A stretch of 33,625 nucleotides of DNA. Source: Dehalococcoidia bacterium. GTDB lineage: Bacteria > Chloroflexota > Dehalococcoidia > DSTF01 > WHTK01. Location: the NCBI GenBank assembly GCA_035574915.1, contig DATLYJ010000137.1:1-33625 (forward strand), written 5' to 3'. The notes beneath the pieces are model-generated. The model was not told where the DNA came from. It was given only the letters and a program-made list of their open reading frames with translations, and made no database searches. Both the position numbers and the translations under genes were made by a program. Below are positions 14,008-21,424 of the stretch, one piece after another. Within the stretch, counting starts at the first letter, position 1, and every line of letters begins with the position of its first letter.

Positions 14008-15797
14008 CGATGAACATCGAGTGGGACGAAGACGAAGTAATCGGGAAGGTCTACGACGCCCGCATCGCCCGCAGGCTCGCCGCCTACCTGCGTCCTTACA
14101 TCATGCCGATCGCGGTTTCCGTGGTGCTCCTCATCGGGGTCTCCGCGGCTGAGATCGTTGGCCCTCTGATCCTGAAGGAAGCAATCGACGGACAGATCCT
14201 GAAGGGCCGCACGGACAGGCTTGGGCTGCTGGTACTACTCTACATCGGCTCGCTGGCCGCCATCTTCGTGATGCGGTACGCCCAGGCCGTCCTCATGGCC
14301 TACGTGGGCCAGAGCGTGATGATGGACATGCGCGTCCAGTTGTTCAGCCACCTCCAGCGCATGTCCATAGCCTTCTTCGACCGCAACCCCGTGGGCAGGC
14401 TCGTCACCCGCCTCACGAACGACATTGCCACACTGGAGATGGTGATCTCTCAGGGCGTCGTCCAGATCGTGACGAACCTCCTCATGCTCGCCGCGATCGT
14501 CGTTGTCCTCCTCGTGCTCGACTGGAAGCTGGCGCTGCTCATGTACCTCCTGTTACCGCCCCTGGTCCAGGCCGTGCGCTACTTCGCCTGGACACAGCGC
14601 GACGGCTACCGGGAGCAGCGCGCCTGGCTGGCGCGCATCAACGCCTACCTCAACGAAAACATTACCGGCATGGCCGTGATCCAGCTCTTCAACCGCCAGC
14701 ACGAGAACCTGCGCCGCTTCGATGTCCGCAACCGCGGCCTCCTCAACGCGAACCTCAGAGTCCTCGCCTGGTACGCCATCTTCGAGCCGACGGTCGTGAT
14801 CTTCGGCGCCGTCACGACCGCGCTCATACTCTGGTATGGCGGCGGCCGCGTCCTGGAGGAAACGCTGACCCTTGGCACACTCGTCGCCTTCATCCAGTAC
14901 ATGCAGCGCTTCTACTGGCCCATTCGCGACCTCTCCGACCGCTACACGACGCTCCAGTCCGCCATGGCCTCCTCCGAGCGCATCTTCGGCGTCCTCGATG
15001 AGCAGGAGGAGGTCGTGGACCCGCCTCACCCCGTGCACCTCCAGGACGTCCAGGGCCGCATAGAGTTCCGCAACGTCTGGTTCGCGTATGACGACGACAA
15101 CTGGGTCCTGAAGGACGTCAGCTTCACCCTCGAGCCCGGCGAGAAGGTGGCGATCGTCGGCGCGACCGGCGCGGGCAAGTCGACGATGATGTCGCTCCTC
15201 AACCGCTTCTATGACATCCAGCGCGGGCAGATCCTCATCGACGGCATCCCCATCGTCGACGTGCCCCAGCGCGAGCTGCGCAGGCACGTCGGCCTCGTCC
15301 TGCAAGACGCCTTCATCTTCACCGACTCCGTCGAGGAGAACATCCGCATGCGCGATCCGTCGATCTCGCTCGACCAGGTGAAGGCCGCCGCCCGCCTGGT
15401 GGGCGCCGATTCCTTCATCATGCGCCTTCCGGAGGGCTACTCGACCGTCCTCGCCGAGCGTGGCGCCAACCTCTCGACGGGGCAGAAGCAGCTCCTCGCC
15501 CTCGCCCGCGTCGCCGCCTTCGATCCCGAGATCGTGCTCGTCATGGACGAAGCGACCGCCAGTATCGACCCCGAGACCGAGGCCTTCCTCCAGCGCAGCA
15601 TCCGCGCCGTGACGGCCAACCGGACATCGATCATCATCGCGCACCGTCTGAACACGATCCGCTTCGTGGACCGCATCATCGTCCTCAGCGGCGGCCGCAT
15701 AGTGGAGACCGGGACGCATGAGGAGCTGCTGGCCCGGCGCGGCACCTACTTCCGCCTCTACGAGCTGCAGTACAAGGACCAGGACCTGGTCGCCTGA
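14004..15797 (+). CDS. ABC exporter subunit with consensus ATPase site (YheH/BmrD-like)
   Basis: The 597-residue half-transporter pairs with the upstream subunit. The membrane domain covers about 30-320, with MSIAFFDRNPVGRLVTRLTN in the usual place; the ATPase domain has Walker A GATGAGKS (386-393), Walker B VLVMDEATAS with the catalytic Glu516, and the switch histidine in IIIAHRLNT. Its signature is LSTGQKQLL instead of LSGGQ, matching the altered signature of TM288/BmrD-type partners, so the altered signature and the Asp-bearing Walker B of the partner form the same degenerate site. GGGGGT lies five bases before the ATG. Together the two genes should make one heterodimeric exporter in the cytoplasmic membrane. 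Confidence 0.92.
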   Translation: MTMNIEWDEDEVIGKVYDARIARRLAAYLRPYIMPIAVSVVLLIGVSAAEIVGPLILKEAIDGQILKGRTDRLGLLVLLYIGSLAAIFVMRYAQAVLMAYVGQSVMMDMRVQLFSHLQRMSIAFFDRNPVGRLVTRLTNDIATLEMVISQGVVQIVTNLLMLAAIVVVLLVLDWKLALLMYLLLPPLVQAVRYFAWTQRDGYREQRAWLARINAYLNENITGMAVIQLFNRQHENLRRFDVRNRGLLNANLRVLAWYAIFEPTVVIFGAVTTALILWYGGGRVLEETLTLGTLVAFIQYMQRFYWPIRDLSDRYTTLQSAMASSERIFGVLDEQEEVVDPPHPVHLQDVQGRIEFRNVWFAYDDDNWVLKDVSFTLEPGEKVAIVGATGAGKSTMMSLLNRFYDIQRGQILIDGIPIVDVPQRELRRHVGLVLQDAFIFTDSVEENIRMRDPSISLDQVKAAARLVGADSFIMRLPEGYSTVLAERGANLSTGQKQLLALARVAAFDPEIVLVMDEATASIDPETEAFLQRSIRAVTANRTSIIIAHRLNTIRFVDRIIVLSGGRIVETGTHEELLARRGTYFRLYELQYKDQDLVA

Positions 15798-15809
15798 GAC
15801 GCGCCGCCT

Positions 15810-15971
15810 TTAGCGCGCGCGCCTGGGGCGATAGGTCTGGCGCTTCGGACGACCTTCGCTCGAGTAGCGTGATACGGACGTGTCGCGCGCCGAGGCAGTC
15901 TGGCGGCACTTGCCGCAGGGGATGCTTAGCGTGCAGCCGGGTGTGCCGGACGGGCAGGTGGGTCGTCGCAC
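15810..15971 (-). CDS. 53-residue four-cysteine protein, possible zinc ribbon
   Basis: This short frame starts with GTG eight bases after a strong AAAGGAGG ribosome binding site (15980-15987 on the minus strand). The product has four cysteines early on, C6-x6-C13-x5-C19-x2-C22 (CPSGTPGCTLSIPCGKC), then a Ser/Arg-rich part and a very basic tail (PKRQTYRPRRAR). The pattern suggests a metal-bound knuckle with a nucleic-acid-binding tail. I do not recognise a family. It follows the gene at 16013-16360 on the same strand after 41 bases, so both may be co-transcribed, and it is convergent to the ABC operon. Confidence 0.55.
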   Translation of the reverse strand: MRRPTCPSGTPGCTLSIPCGKCRQTASARDTSVSRYSSEGRPKRQTYRPRRAR

Positions 15972-16012
15972 TAGCGGGCCCTCCTTTCCTTCGGGGGCGC
16001 CGCGCGCCGCCC

Positions 16013-16360
16013 TCAGATTCGGGCCTTTTCCATGTGCAGAAACGCGAACAGCTGTGTCCTCATGCCGTCAGAGAACGTCAGCAGCCGGCCCTCGCGGTTG
16101 TAAAGGCGGTAGCGGATGTGGTCCTGCAAATAAGGCGATACCTCCAGCAGGACCTCGCCATCGTTGGCCACTACCGTGATGCCCTCTCCGCAGGCCATGA
16201 ACCCGTCGGTCTGGGCCACGAGCTCCCCGGAAGAGTCGTAGAGCTTGAAGGCGATGAGCGCCTCCCCGCCCGAGGAACAGGCGATGCGCAGGAGAGTCTC
16301 GCGCGTCGACGTGTCGATGAAGTCTGTGCTCGCTCCCGGCCGGTTTCGTCCCATCCTCAT
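16013..16360 (-). CDS. Hypothetical beta-rich protein
   Basis: A protein of about 115 residues with alternating beta-strand pattern: STRETLLRIACSSGGEALIA, FKLYDSSGELVAQTDGFMAC, GITVVANDGEVLLEVSPYL, IRYRLYNREGRLLTFSDGMR, ending FAFLHMEKARI. No signal peptide, membrane span or named motif is visible and I do not recognise it. The two strand-turn-strand units of the type LYDSSGELV and LYNREGRLL look like a repeated beta hairpin. The ATG at 16360 is preferred, with GAGGTG ten bases before it; a GTG at 16495 would add a Pro-rich, unconvincing N-terminus. The next gene on this strand is the small cysteine protein. Confidence 0.6.
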   Translation of the reverse strand: MRMGRNRPGASTDFIDTSTRETLLRIACSSGGEALIAFKLYDSSGELVAQTDGFMACGEGITVVANDGEVLLEVSPYLQDHIRYRLYNREGRLLTFSDGMRTQLFAFLHMEKARI

Positions 16361-16577
16361 CGCGTCGAAGCACCTCGTTCCTGGCAACTGCTCCGTGATT
16401 CGCGGAAAGAGCGCAAGCGCTCCAGGCCTTAGCTCCGGGGTTCGAAAGGGCGGGTATTGCGGGGTCGGACCGGGGAACTGCCGCGAGTTTAGCACACCGG
16501 GGCTGCAGCGACCGCGACCATTTCCCTCGCGGCCTCCGTGGTCTAACCTACCCTAACCACGCGCAGCGAGGTCCGGC

Positions 16578-17867
16578 ATGACCACCAACCGCCTCAAGTT
16601 CGGCATCTTCATGGCCCCCTTCCACCGCGCGGGCGAGAACCCGACGCTGGCGCTCGAGCGCGACCTCCAGCTCATAGAGCACCTCGACCGCCTGGGCTTC
16701 GAGGAGGCCTGGATCGGCGAGCACCACAGCGCCGGCTGGGAGATCATCGCCGACCCGGCGATCTTCATCGCGGCCGCCGCCGCCCGCACCAGGCACATCA
16801 AGCTCGGCACCGGCGTCACCAGCCTGCCCTACCACCACCCCCTCATGGTCGCCGACCGCATGGTCATGCTCGACCACCTGACGCGGGGCAGGGCGATGCT
16901 CGGCGTCGGCCCCGGCGCCCTGACCTCGGACGCCTACATGATGGGCATCGAGGCCACGACCCAGCGCCCCCGCATGGACGAAGCCCTCGCCGCGATCATG
17001 GCGCTTCTCCGCGGCGAGGTCGTGAACATGCACACGGACTGGTTTACGCTCAGGGAAGCCCGCCTCCAGATCGCGAACTACACCGAGCCCCACCTGCCGG
17101 TCGCCGTTGCCGCTTCCTTCTCACCCGCCGGGCCCACTGCTGCCGGCAAGTACGGCATCGGGCTCCTTTCCGTCGCCACCCACCAGCCCGGCGGCCTGGA
17201 GGCCCTGAAGCGCACCTGGTCCTGGGTAGAGGAAGCGTACGAGAAGGCCGCCGAGGAGAGCGCGGGCAGCAAGCGCCGCGCCTCCCGGCGCAGGAACGGC
17301 GCCGCCCCGGGACCAACGCCATTCGTCCCGCCGCCTCCCAACCGCGCGGACTGGCGCATTGTCATGCCCTTCCACCTCGCGGACTCGCGCGACGAAGCCA
17401 TCGAGCAGGTCAAGGACGGCTACATGGCCTACGCCCAGTCCTACTTCGCCGAGACCCTGGGCAGGCCGATGGTAGCCGCGGGCCAGGGGCTTCCCACACC
17501 GCGCGAAGCCGTCGAGGCCGTCATCGCCCGCGGCGGCGCCATCATCGGCACGCCGGACGATGCCGTCGAGGCCGTTGAACGCTTGCTGGACATGTCGGGC
17601 GGCTTCGGCGGCATCATGTTCCAGGCCCACGAGTGGGCTTCGACCCCGAACACCCTGCGCAGCTTCGAGCTCTGGGCAAGGTACGTAGCCCCGCGCTTCC
17701 AGGCTCAGACACGCACCCTGGAGAACCGCGACTGGGTCGCCGCCAACCGGGCCACGATCTTTGCCGAGAACACCCAGGCGATCGCCAACGCCTTCACCGA
17801 CGCCGGCAAGGAGCTGCCTTCGCTCATGCAGCAGCGCCTCGCCCAGCGCCGCCCTGGCATCCTCTGA
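16578..17867 (+). CDS. LLM-class flavin-dependent oxidoreductase (limonene monooxygenase-like)
   Basis: The 429-residue product has the luciferase-like TIM-barrel pattern: KFGIFMAPFHRAGENPTLAL at the start, LDRLGFEEAWIGEHHSAGWE (about 36-55), TRHIKLGTGVTSLPYHHPLM, DHLTRGRAMLGVGPGAL and a later GTPDDAVEAVERLLDMSGGF. It resembles LimB-type monooxygenases, which use reduced FMN and oxygen on hydrophobic substrates or cut C-S or C-N bonds. A low-complexity insert of basic then Pro-rich residues (SKRRASRRRNGAAPGPTPFV, about 233-258) interrupts the barrel where the family has a loop. GAGGT lies five bases before the ATG. Substrate cannot be told from sequence, and no dedicated flavin reductase is adjacent. 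Confidence 0.9.
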   Translation: MTTNRLKFGIFMAPFHRAGENPTLALERDLQLIEHLDRLGFEEAWIGEHHSAGWEIIADPAIFIAAAAARTRHIKLGTGVTSLPYHHPLMVADRMVMLDHLTRGRAMLGVGPGALTSDAYMMGIEATTQRPRMDEALAAIMALLRGEVVNMHTDWFTLREARLQIANYTEPHLPVAVAASFSPAGPTAAGKYGIGLLSVATHQPGGLEALKRTWSWVEEAYEKAAEESAGSKRRASRRRNGAAPGPTPFVPPPPNRADWRIVMPFHLADSRDEAIEQVKDGYMAYAQSYFAETLGRPMVAAGQGLPTPREAVEAVIARGGAIIGTPDDAVEAVERLLDMSGGFGGIMFQAHEWASTPNTLRSFELWARYVAPRFQAQTRTLENRDWVAANRATIFAENTQAIANAFTDAGKELPSLMQQRLAQRRPGIL

Positions 17868-18070
17868 GAGGACGCCTTCTCCCGTTCTCGGTCGCCAGCG
17901 CCGCAAGCTGGGCGTCTGCGGTCAGGTTCCCTGCCGTCCCCAGAGGCGGGCAAAGACCTTCACCTGCTCCAGGACATCCGGTCCCAGGGTGACGGTATCA
18001 AGATGCCAACCGTTATCGGGCAGCCCGCCGATCTGCGACAATCCTTCAAACCGCGCGAAAGAGGGGGAAC

Positions 18071-19285
18071 TTGACCCGTCCCGACCTCGACTCCCTGAAG
18101 GACGAAGCCTGTCGCGCCGTCGACCGCCTGCGCGATGACATCGTCTCGATAAGCCACCACATCTGGGACAACCCGGAGCTTGGCCTGCAGGAGCACCGCG
18201 CCGCCGCGCTCCTCTGCGAGCGCCTCGAGGCCGATGGCATCGAGGTTCGCCGCGGCATAGCGGGCCTGGCCACGGCCTTCCGCGCCGATTTCGGCCGCCC
18301 CGGCCCCATCGTCTCGATCATGGCGGAGTACGACGCCCTCCCTGGGGTCGGGCACGGCTGCGGCCACAACATCATCGCTGCCGGCTCGCTTGGCGCCGCC
18401 CTTGCCCTCGCCTCCCTGGGCGCGCGTCTCCCCGGCAGCGTCCGCCTCCTGGGCACGCCGGCCGAGGAGTCCGCCGTCGAGGGCGCCGGCGGCAAGGCCC
18501 CTATCCTCCGCGACGGCCACCTCCAGGGTGTCGATGCCGCCATCATGATCCACCCCGGCTCTCGCACCCGCCCCGCGACGCGCCCCTCGCTGGCGGCGCG
18601 GGCGCTCAAGGTCGAGTTCTTCGGCAAGGCCTCGCACGCCGCCTCGGCGCCGCACCTCGGTATCAACGCCCTCGACGCCGTCATCCAGACCTTTAACGCC
18701 ATCAACGCCCTGCGCCAGCAGGTACAGGCGGACGCCCGCATACACGGCGTGATCACGCACGGCGGCGAGACCCCGAACGTCATTCCCGCTTACGCTGCCG
18801 CCCGCATCCGCGTCCGCGCCAACCAGGCGGCCTACCTGAAGGACCTGTACGAGCGCGTCCTGGCCTGCGCCGAGGGCGCCGCCAGGGCCACCGGCGCCCG
18901 CCTCGAGTGGAGCGAGGACGTCTACCCCTACCACAACACGGTCCCGAACGGCCCCATCTCCCTCGCCCTGGAGGCCAACCTGCGCCACCTCGGCCTCAGC
19001 ATCGACGACCTCGAGGAGGGCGCCGGCACCGGCAGCACCGACTTCGGCAACGTCTCGCACTACCTCCCCGCGGGCTTCGCCTACCTCGCGATCGCGCCCG
19101 CCGGCACCGCCAGCCACTCCGTCGAGATGCGCGAGGCCGCCGGGTCGCCCGCCGGCGACGCAGCCTGCCTCAACGGCGCCAAGCTCCTGGCGATGACGGC
19201 CCTCGACCTTATGGCCGACGATGACCTCCTCCGGCGCGCCCGAGAAGAGTTCGAGCACGCCGAGCGCCTCGCGGAGCCGTGGTAG
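18071..19285 (+). CDS. M20-family amidohydrolase (AbgB-like)
   Basis: The 404-residue enzyme matches M20D peptidases/aminoacylases: SHHIWDNPELGLQEHRAAAL near the start, MAEYDALPGVGHGCGHN with a metal-binding His99, TPAEESAVEGAGGK with the catalytic and metal-binding acids (about 131-133), His161 in MIHPG, and the dimerisation domain beginning KVEFFGKASHAASAPHLGIN. This is the arrangement of AbgB-type p-aminobenzoyl-glutamate hydrolases and related amidases; the true substrate is unknown. The start is TTG, placed directly after GAGGGGGAAC; no ATG is available near the conserved N-terminus. The 200 bases before it hold no gene. Confidence 0.9.
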   Translation: MTRPDLDSLKDEACRAVDRLRDDIVSISHHIWDNPELGLQEHRAAALLCERLEADGIEVRRGIAGLATAFRADFGRPGPIVSIMAEYDALPGVGHGCGHNIIAAGSLGAALALASLGARLPGSVRLLGTPAEESAVEGAGGKAPILRDGHLQGVDAAIMIHPGSRTRPATRPSLAARALKVEFFGKASHAASAPHLGINALDAVIQTFNAINALRQQVQADARIHGVITHGGETPNVIPAYAAARIRVRANQAAYLKDLYERVLACAEGAARATGARLEWSEDVYPYHNTVPNGPISLALEANLRHLGLSIDDLEEGAGTGSTDFGNVSHYLPAGFAYLAIAPAGTASHSVEMREAAGSPAGDAACLNGAKLLAMTALDLMADDDLLRRAREEFEHAERLAEPW

Positions 19286-19342
19286 CAACTCCCCGCTCCT
19301 CCCCGGGTGTATAGGATGTCCTGGTCCCCGCGCGCGGCTTCG

Positions 19343-19371
19343 TTGACAGGCGCAAGCCGCAGACGTACCGT
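19343..19371 (+). promoter_or_regulatory. Promoter of the cysteine desulfurase gene
   Basis: A perfect -35 TTGACA is followed after 17 bases by TACCGT (three of six to the -10). It lies 43 bases before the ATG. The perfect -35 with ideal spacing makes this one of the better promoter matches in the window, despite the weak -10. Confidence 0.45.
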
Positions 19372-19413
19372 GATTGAACCGTACTGGATTTATTACTGCG
19401 GCCGGCGGGGCGA

Positions 19414-20592
19414 ATGATCTATCTAGACAACGCTGCGACCACGCCTCTGCACCCAAGGGCGCTCGAGGCGATGATGCCCTACCTCACCGAGAGCTTCGGC
19501 AATCCCTCCGCCACCTACGCCCTCGCCCGCAAGGCCAGCAAGGCAATCGACGACGCCCGCAGGACTGTCGCCGCCGTCCTCAACGCCAGGCCTTCGGACA
19601 TCGTTTTCACCAGCGGCGGCACCGAATCGATCAACACCGCCCTCAAGGGCGTCGCCTTCGCCCAGAAGAAGGCGCGCGCCGGCAACCACGTCGTCACGAC
19701 CACGGTCGAGCACCACGCCGTCCACCACTCCTGCAACTACCTCGAGCAGTTCGGCTTCGAGGTCACCTATGTCCCCGTCGACAGCTACGGCTGCGTCGAC
19801 CCTGATGACGTCGCCCGGGCGGTCACGGAGCGCACTGTCCTCGTTTCCGTGATGCTGGCGAACAACGAGGTCGGCACCATCGAGCCTATCCCCGAAATCG
19901 CCGCCGCCGTGGGCGAGCGCGGCCGTGCCCTGCGCAAGCGCATCCCCCTGCATACCGATGCCGTGCAGGCCCCGGGAGCGCTGGAACTGGACGTCGACCG
20001 TCTCGGCGTCGACCTCCTGAGCCTCTCCGGACACAAGTTTGGCGGGCCCAAGGGCACCGGCATCCTCTACCTGCGGCGCGGCACGCCCTTCGTCTCCCAG
20101 ATGTCCGGCGGGGGCCAGGAGCGCCAGCGCCGCGCCGGTACCGAGAATGTCGCCGGCATTGTCGGCCAGGCCGTCGCCCTGGAGGCCGCCGAGTCCGAAC
20201 GAGAGGCGCACTCGAGGGACGTCGCCGCCCTCCGCGATTTCCTGATCGAGTCGGTGCTGCGGTCCGTGCCCGACAGCCGCCTCAACGGCTGCCCCGACGA
20301 GCGCCTGCCGAACAACGTCAACATCAGCTTCCGCGGCGTCCGCGGCGACGAACTGGTGCTGGCGCTGGACAAGAAGGGCATCGCCGCCAGCGCCGGCGCC
20401 GCCTGCGGCTCTTCGACCTGGGAGCCGTCGCACGTCCTGTTGGCGATGGGCGCCTCGATGCCGGAGGCCGTCGGCGCCCTGCGCCTCACCCTCTCGGCCG
20501 CGACCACGCGCGCCGAAGTCGAAGCCGTCGCCGCCGTCCTCCCCGGCCTGGTCGCCTCGCTGCGCGAGGGCCTCACTGCCCGCGCCGTCTGA
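19414..20592 (+). CDS. Cysteine desulfurase (NifS/IscS family)
   Basis: The 392-residue PLP enzyme opens with YLDNAATTPLHPRALEAM and shows FTSGGTESINTAL, the PLP-stacking His in TTVEHHAVHHSC (about 100-101), TDAVQAPG with Asp182, the PLP-binding Lys208 in SGHKFGGPKG, and the active-site loop with Cys331 (GAACGSSTWEPSHVL). It takes sulfur from cysteine and passes it to Fe-S cluster scaffolds or tRNA thiolation enzymes. Neither iscU nor mnmA/thiI is adjacent. In this window the Fe-S rich SdhB/SdhE proteins are possible indirect beneficiaries, but no operon link exists. Group I versus II is not certain: the Cys loop is long, as in IscS/NifS. Confidence 0.95.
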   Translation: MIYLDNAATTPLHPRALEAMMPYLTESFGNPSATYALARKASKAIDDARRTVAAVLNARPSDIVFTSGGTESINTALKGVAFAQKKARAGNHVVTTTVEHHAVHHSCNYLEQFGFEVTYVPVDSYGCVDPDDVARAVTERTVLVSVMLANNEVGTIEPIPEIAAAVGERGRALRKRIPLHTDAVQAPGALELDVDRLGVDLLSLSGHKFGGPKGTGILYLRRGTPFVSQMSGGGQERQRRAGTENVAGIVGQAVALEAAESEREAHSRDVAALRDFLIESVLRSVPDSRLNGCPDERLPNNVNISFRGVRGDELVLALDKKGIAASAGAACGSSTWEPSHVLLAMGASMPEAVGALRLTLSAATTRAEVEAVAAVLPGLVASLREGLTARAV

Positions 20593-20624
20593 GCGCCGGC
20601 TGTATCGCCGCGCCCTCCGCCCAC

Positions 20625-20630
20625 TATCAT
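20625..20630 (+). promoter_or_regulatory. -10 box TATCAT of pth, leaderless layout
   Basis: TATCAT (five of six matches to TATAAT) is followed by six bases (CCGATC) and then the ATG. There is no ribosome binding site. The spacing equals that before mutS2 and the hydrolase. No good -35 is seen. Confidence 0.45.
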
Positions 20631-20636
20631 CCGATC

Positions 20637-21299
20637 ATGGCAGCGAAGCCGCCTGACTGGGTGGTCGCCGGCCTCGGCAACCCGGGCGAAAAGTACGCCG
20701 GCCACCGGCACAACGTCGGCGCCTGGTGCATCGAACGCCTCGCCCGCCGCCACCGGGCGCGTCTGCGAGGCGTGAAGGGCGGCCAGGGCGCGACCGTCAC
20801 CATCGGCCCCGACCGCGTCCTGCTCTTCCGGCCGAACTCCTGGGTGAACATCAGCGGCGACGTCATCGCGCCGCTCCTGAAGCGCCTCCGGCTACCCGTC
20901 GAGCGCCTCATCGTCGTCTACGACGAGCTCGACCTCCCCGAGGGCCGCATCCGCATCCGCCAGCGAGGCAGCGACGGCGGCCACAACGGTCTCAAGTCCA
21001 TAATCGCCGCCACGGGCTCGGGCGGCTTTGGCCGCGTGCGCATCGGCATCGGCCGGCCGCACGTGGACGGCAAGCCGTCCTGGGACCCCGAAGTCGTTGC
21101 CCGCCACGTCCTCTCCAACCCTGCCGGAGCGTCGCGCGACGTGCTCGATGCGGCGGTGGACCGCGCCTGCGAGGCCGTCGAGGCCATCGTGCGCGAGGGC
21201 TATGACCGCGCCATGAACCGCTACAACTCGGCCGAAGGAAACGACGACGCCCCGGCGCCGCCGCCAGCCCCGGCCGCCGACGCCGCCCTCAGTCCCTGA
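20637..21299 (+). CDS. pth: Peptidyl-tRNA hydrolase
   Basis: The 220-residue protein is bacterial Pth, which frees tRNA from peptidyl-tRNAs that drop off the ribosome. Conserved parts are VVAGLGNPGEKYAGHRHNVG (Asn15 and catalytic His25), FRPNSWVNISGDVI, VVYDELDLPEGRIRIR with the catalytic Asp, and GSDGGHNGLKSI. The last 25 residues are an Ala/Pro-rich tail (APAPPPAPAADAALSP) not needed in the family. The gene appears to be transcribed from its own leaderless promoter and is followed by a convergent gene. Confidence 0.95.
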   Translation: MAAKPPDWVVAGLGNPGEKYAGHRHNVGAWCIERLARRHRARLRGVKGGQGATVTIGPDRVLLFRPNSWVNISGDVIAPLLKRLRLPVERLIVVYDELDLPEGRIRIRQRGSDGGHNGLKSIIAATGSGGFGRVRIGIGRPHVDGKPSWDPEVVARHVLSNPAGASRDVLDAAVDRACEAVEAIVREGYDRAMNRYNSAEGNDDAPAPPPAPAADAALSP

Positions 21300-21424
21300 C
21301 CCCGAGCCGGCCGGGCGTCAAACCCAGCACCGCGCGCGTCAGCACGCGAGCCGGATCACGGCCCGAGTCCGTCCGCGGCATCGAGCCGCCACTGCCAACC
21401 TCGGAGATACGCGCGATCCTGGCG

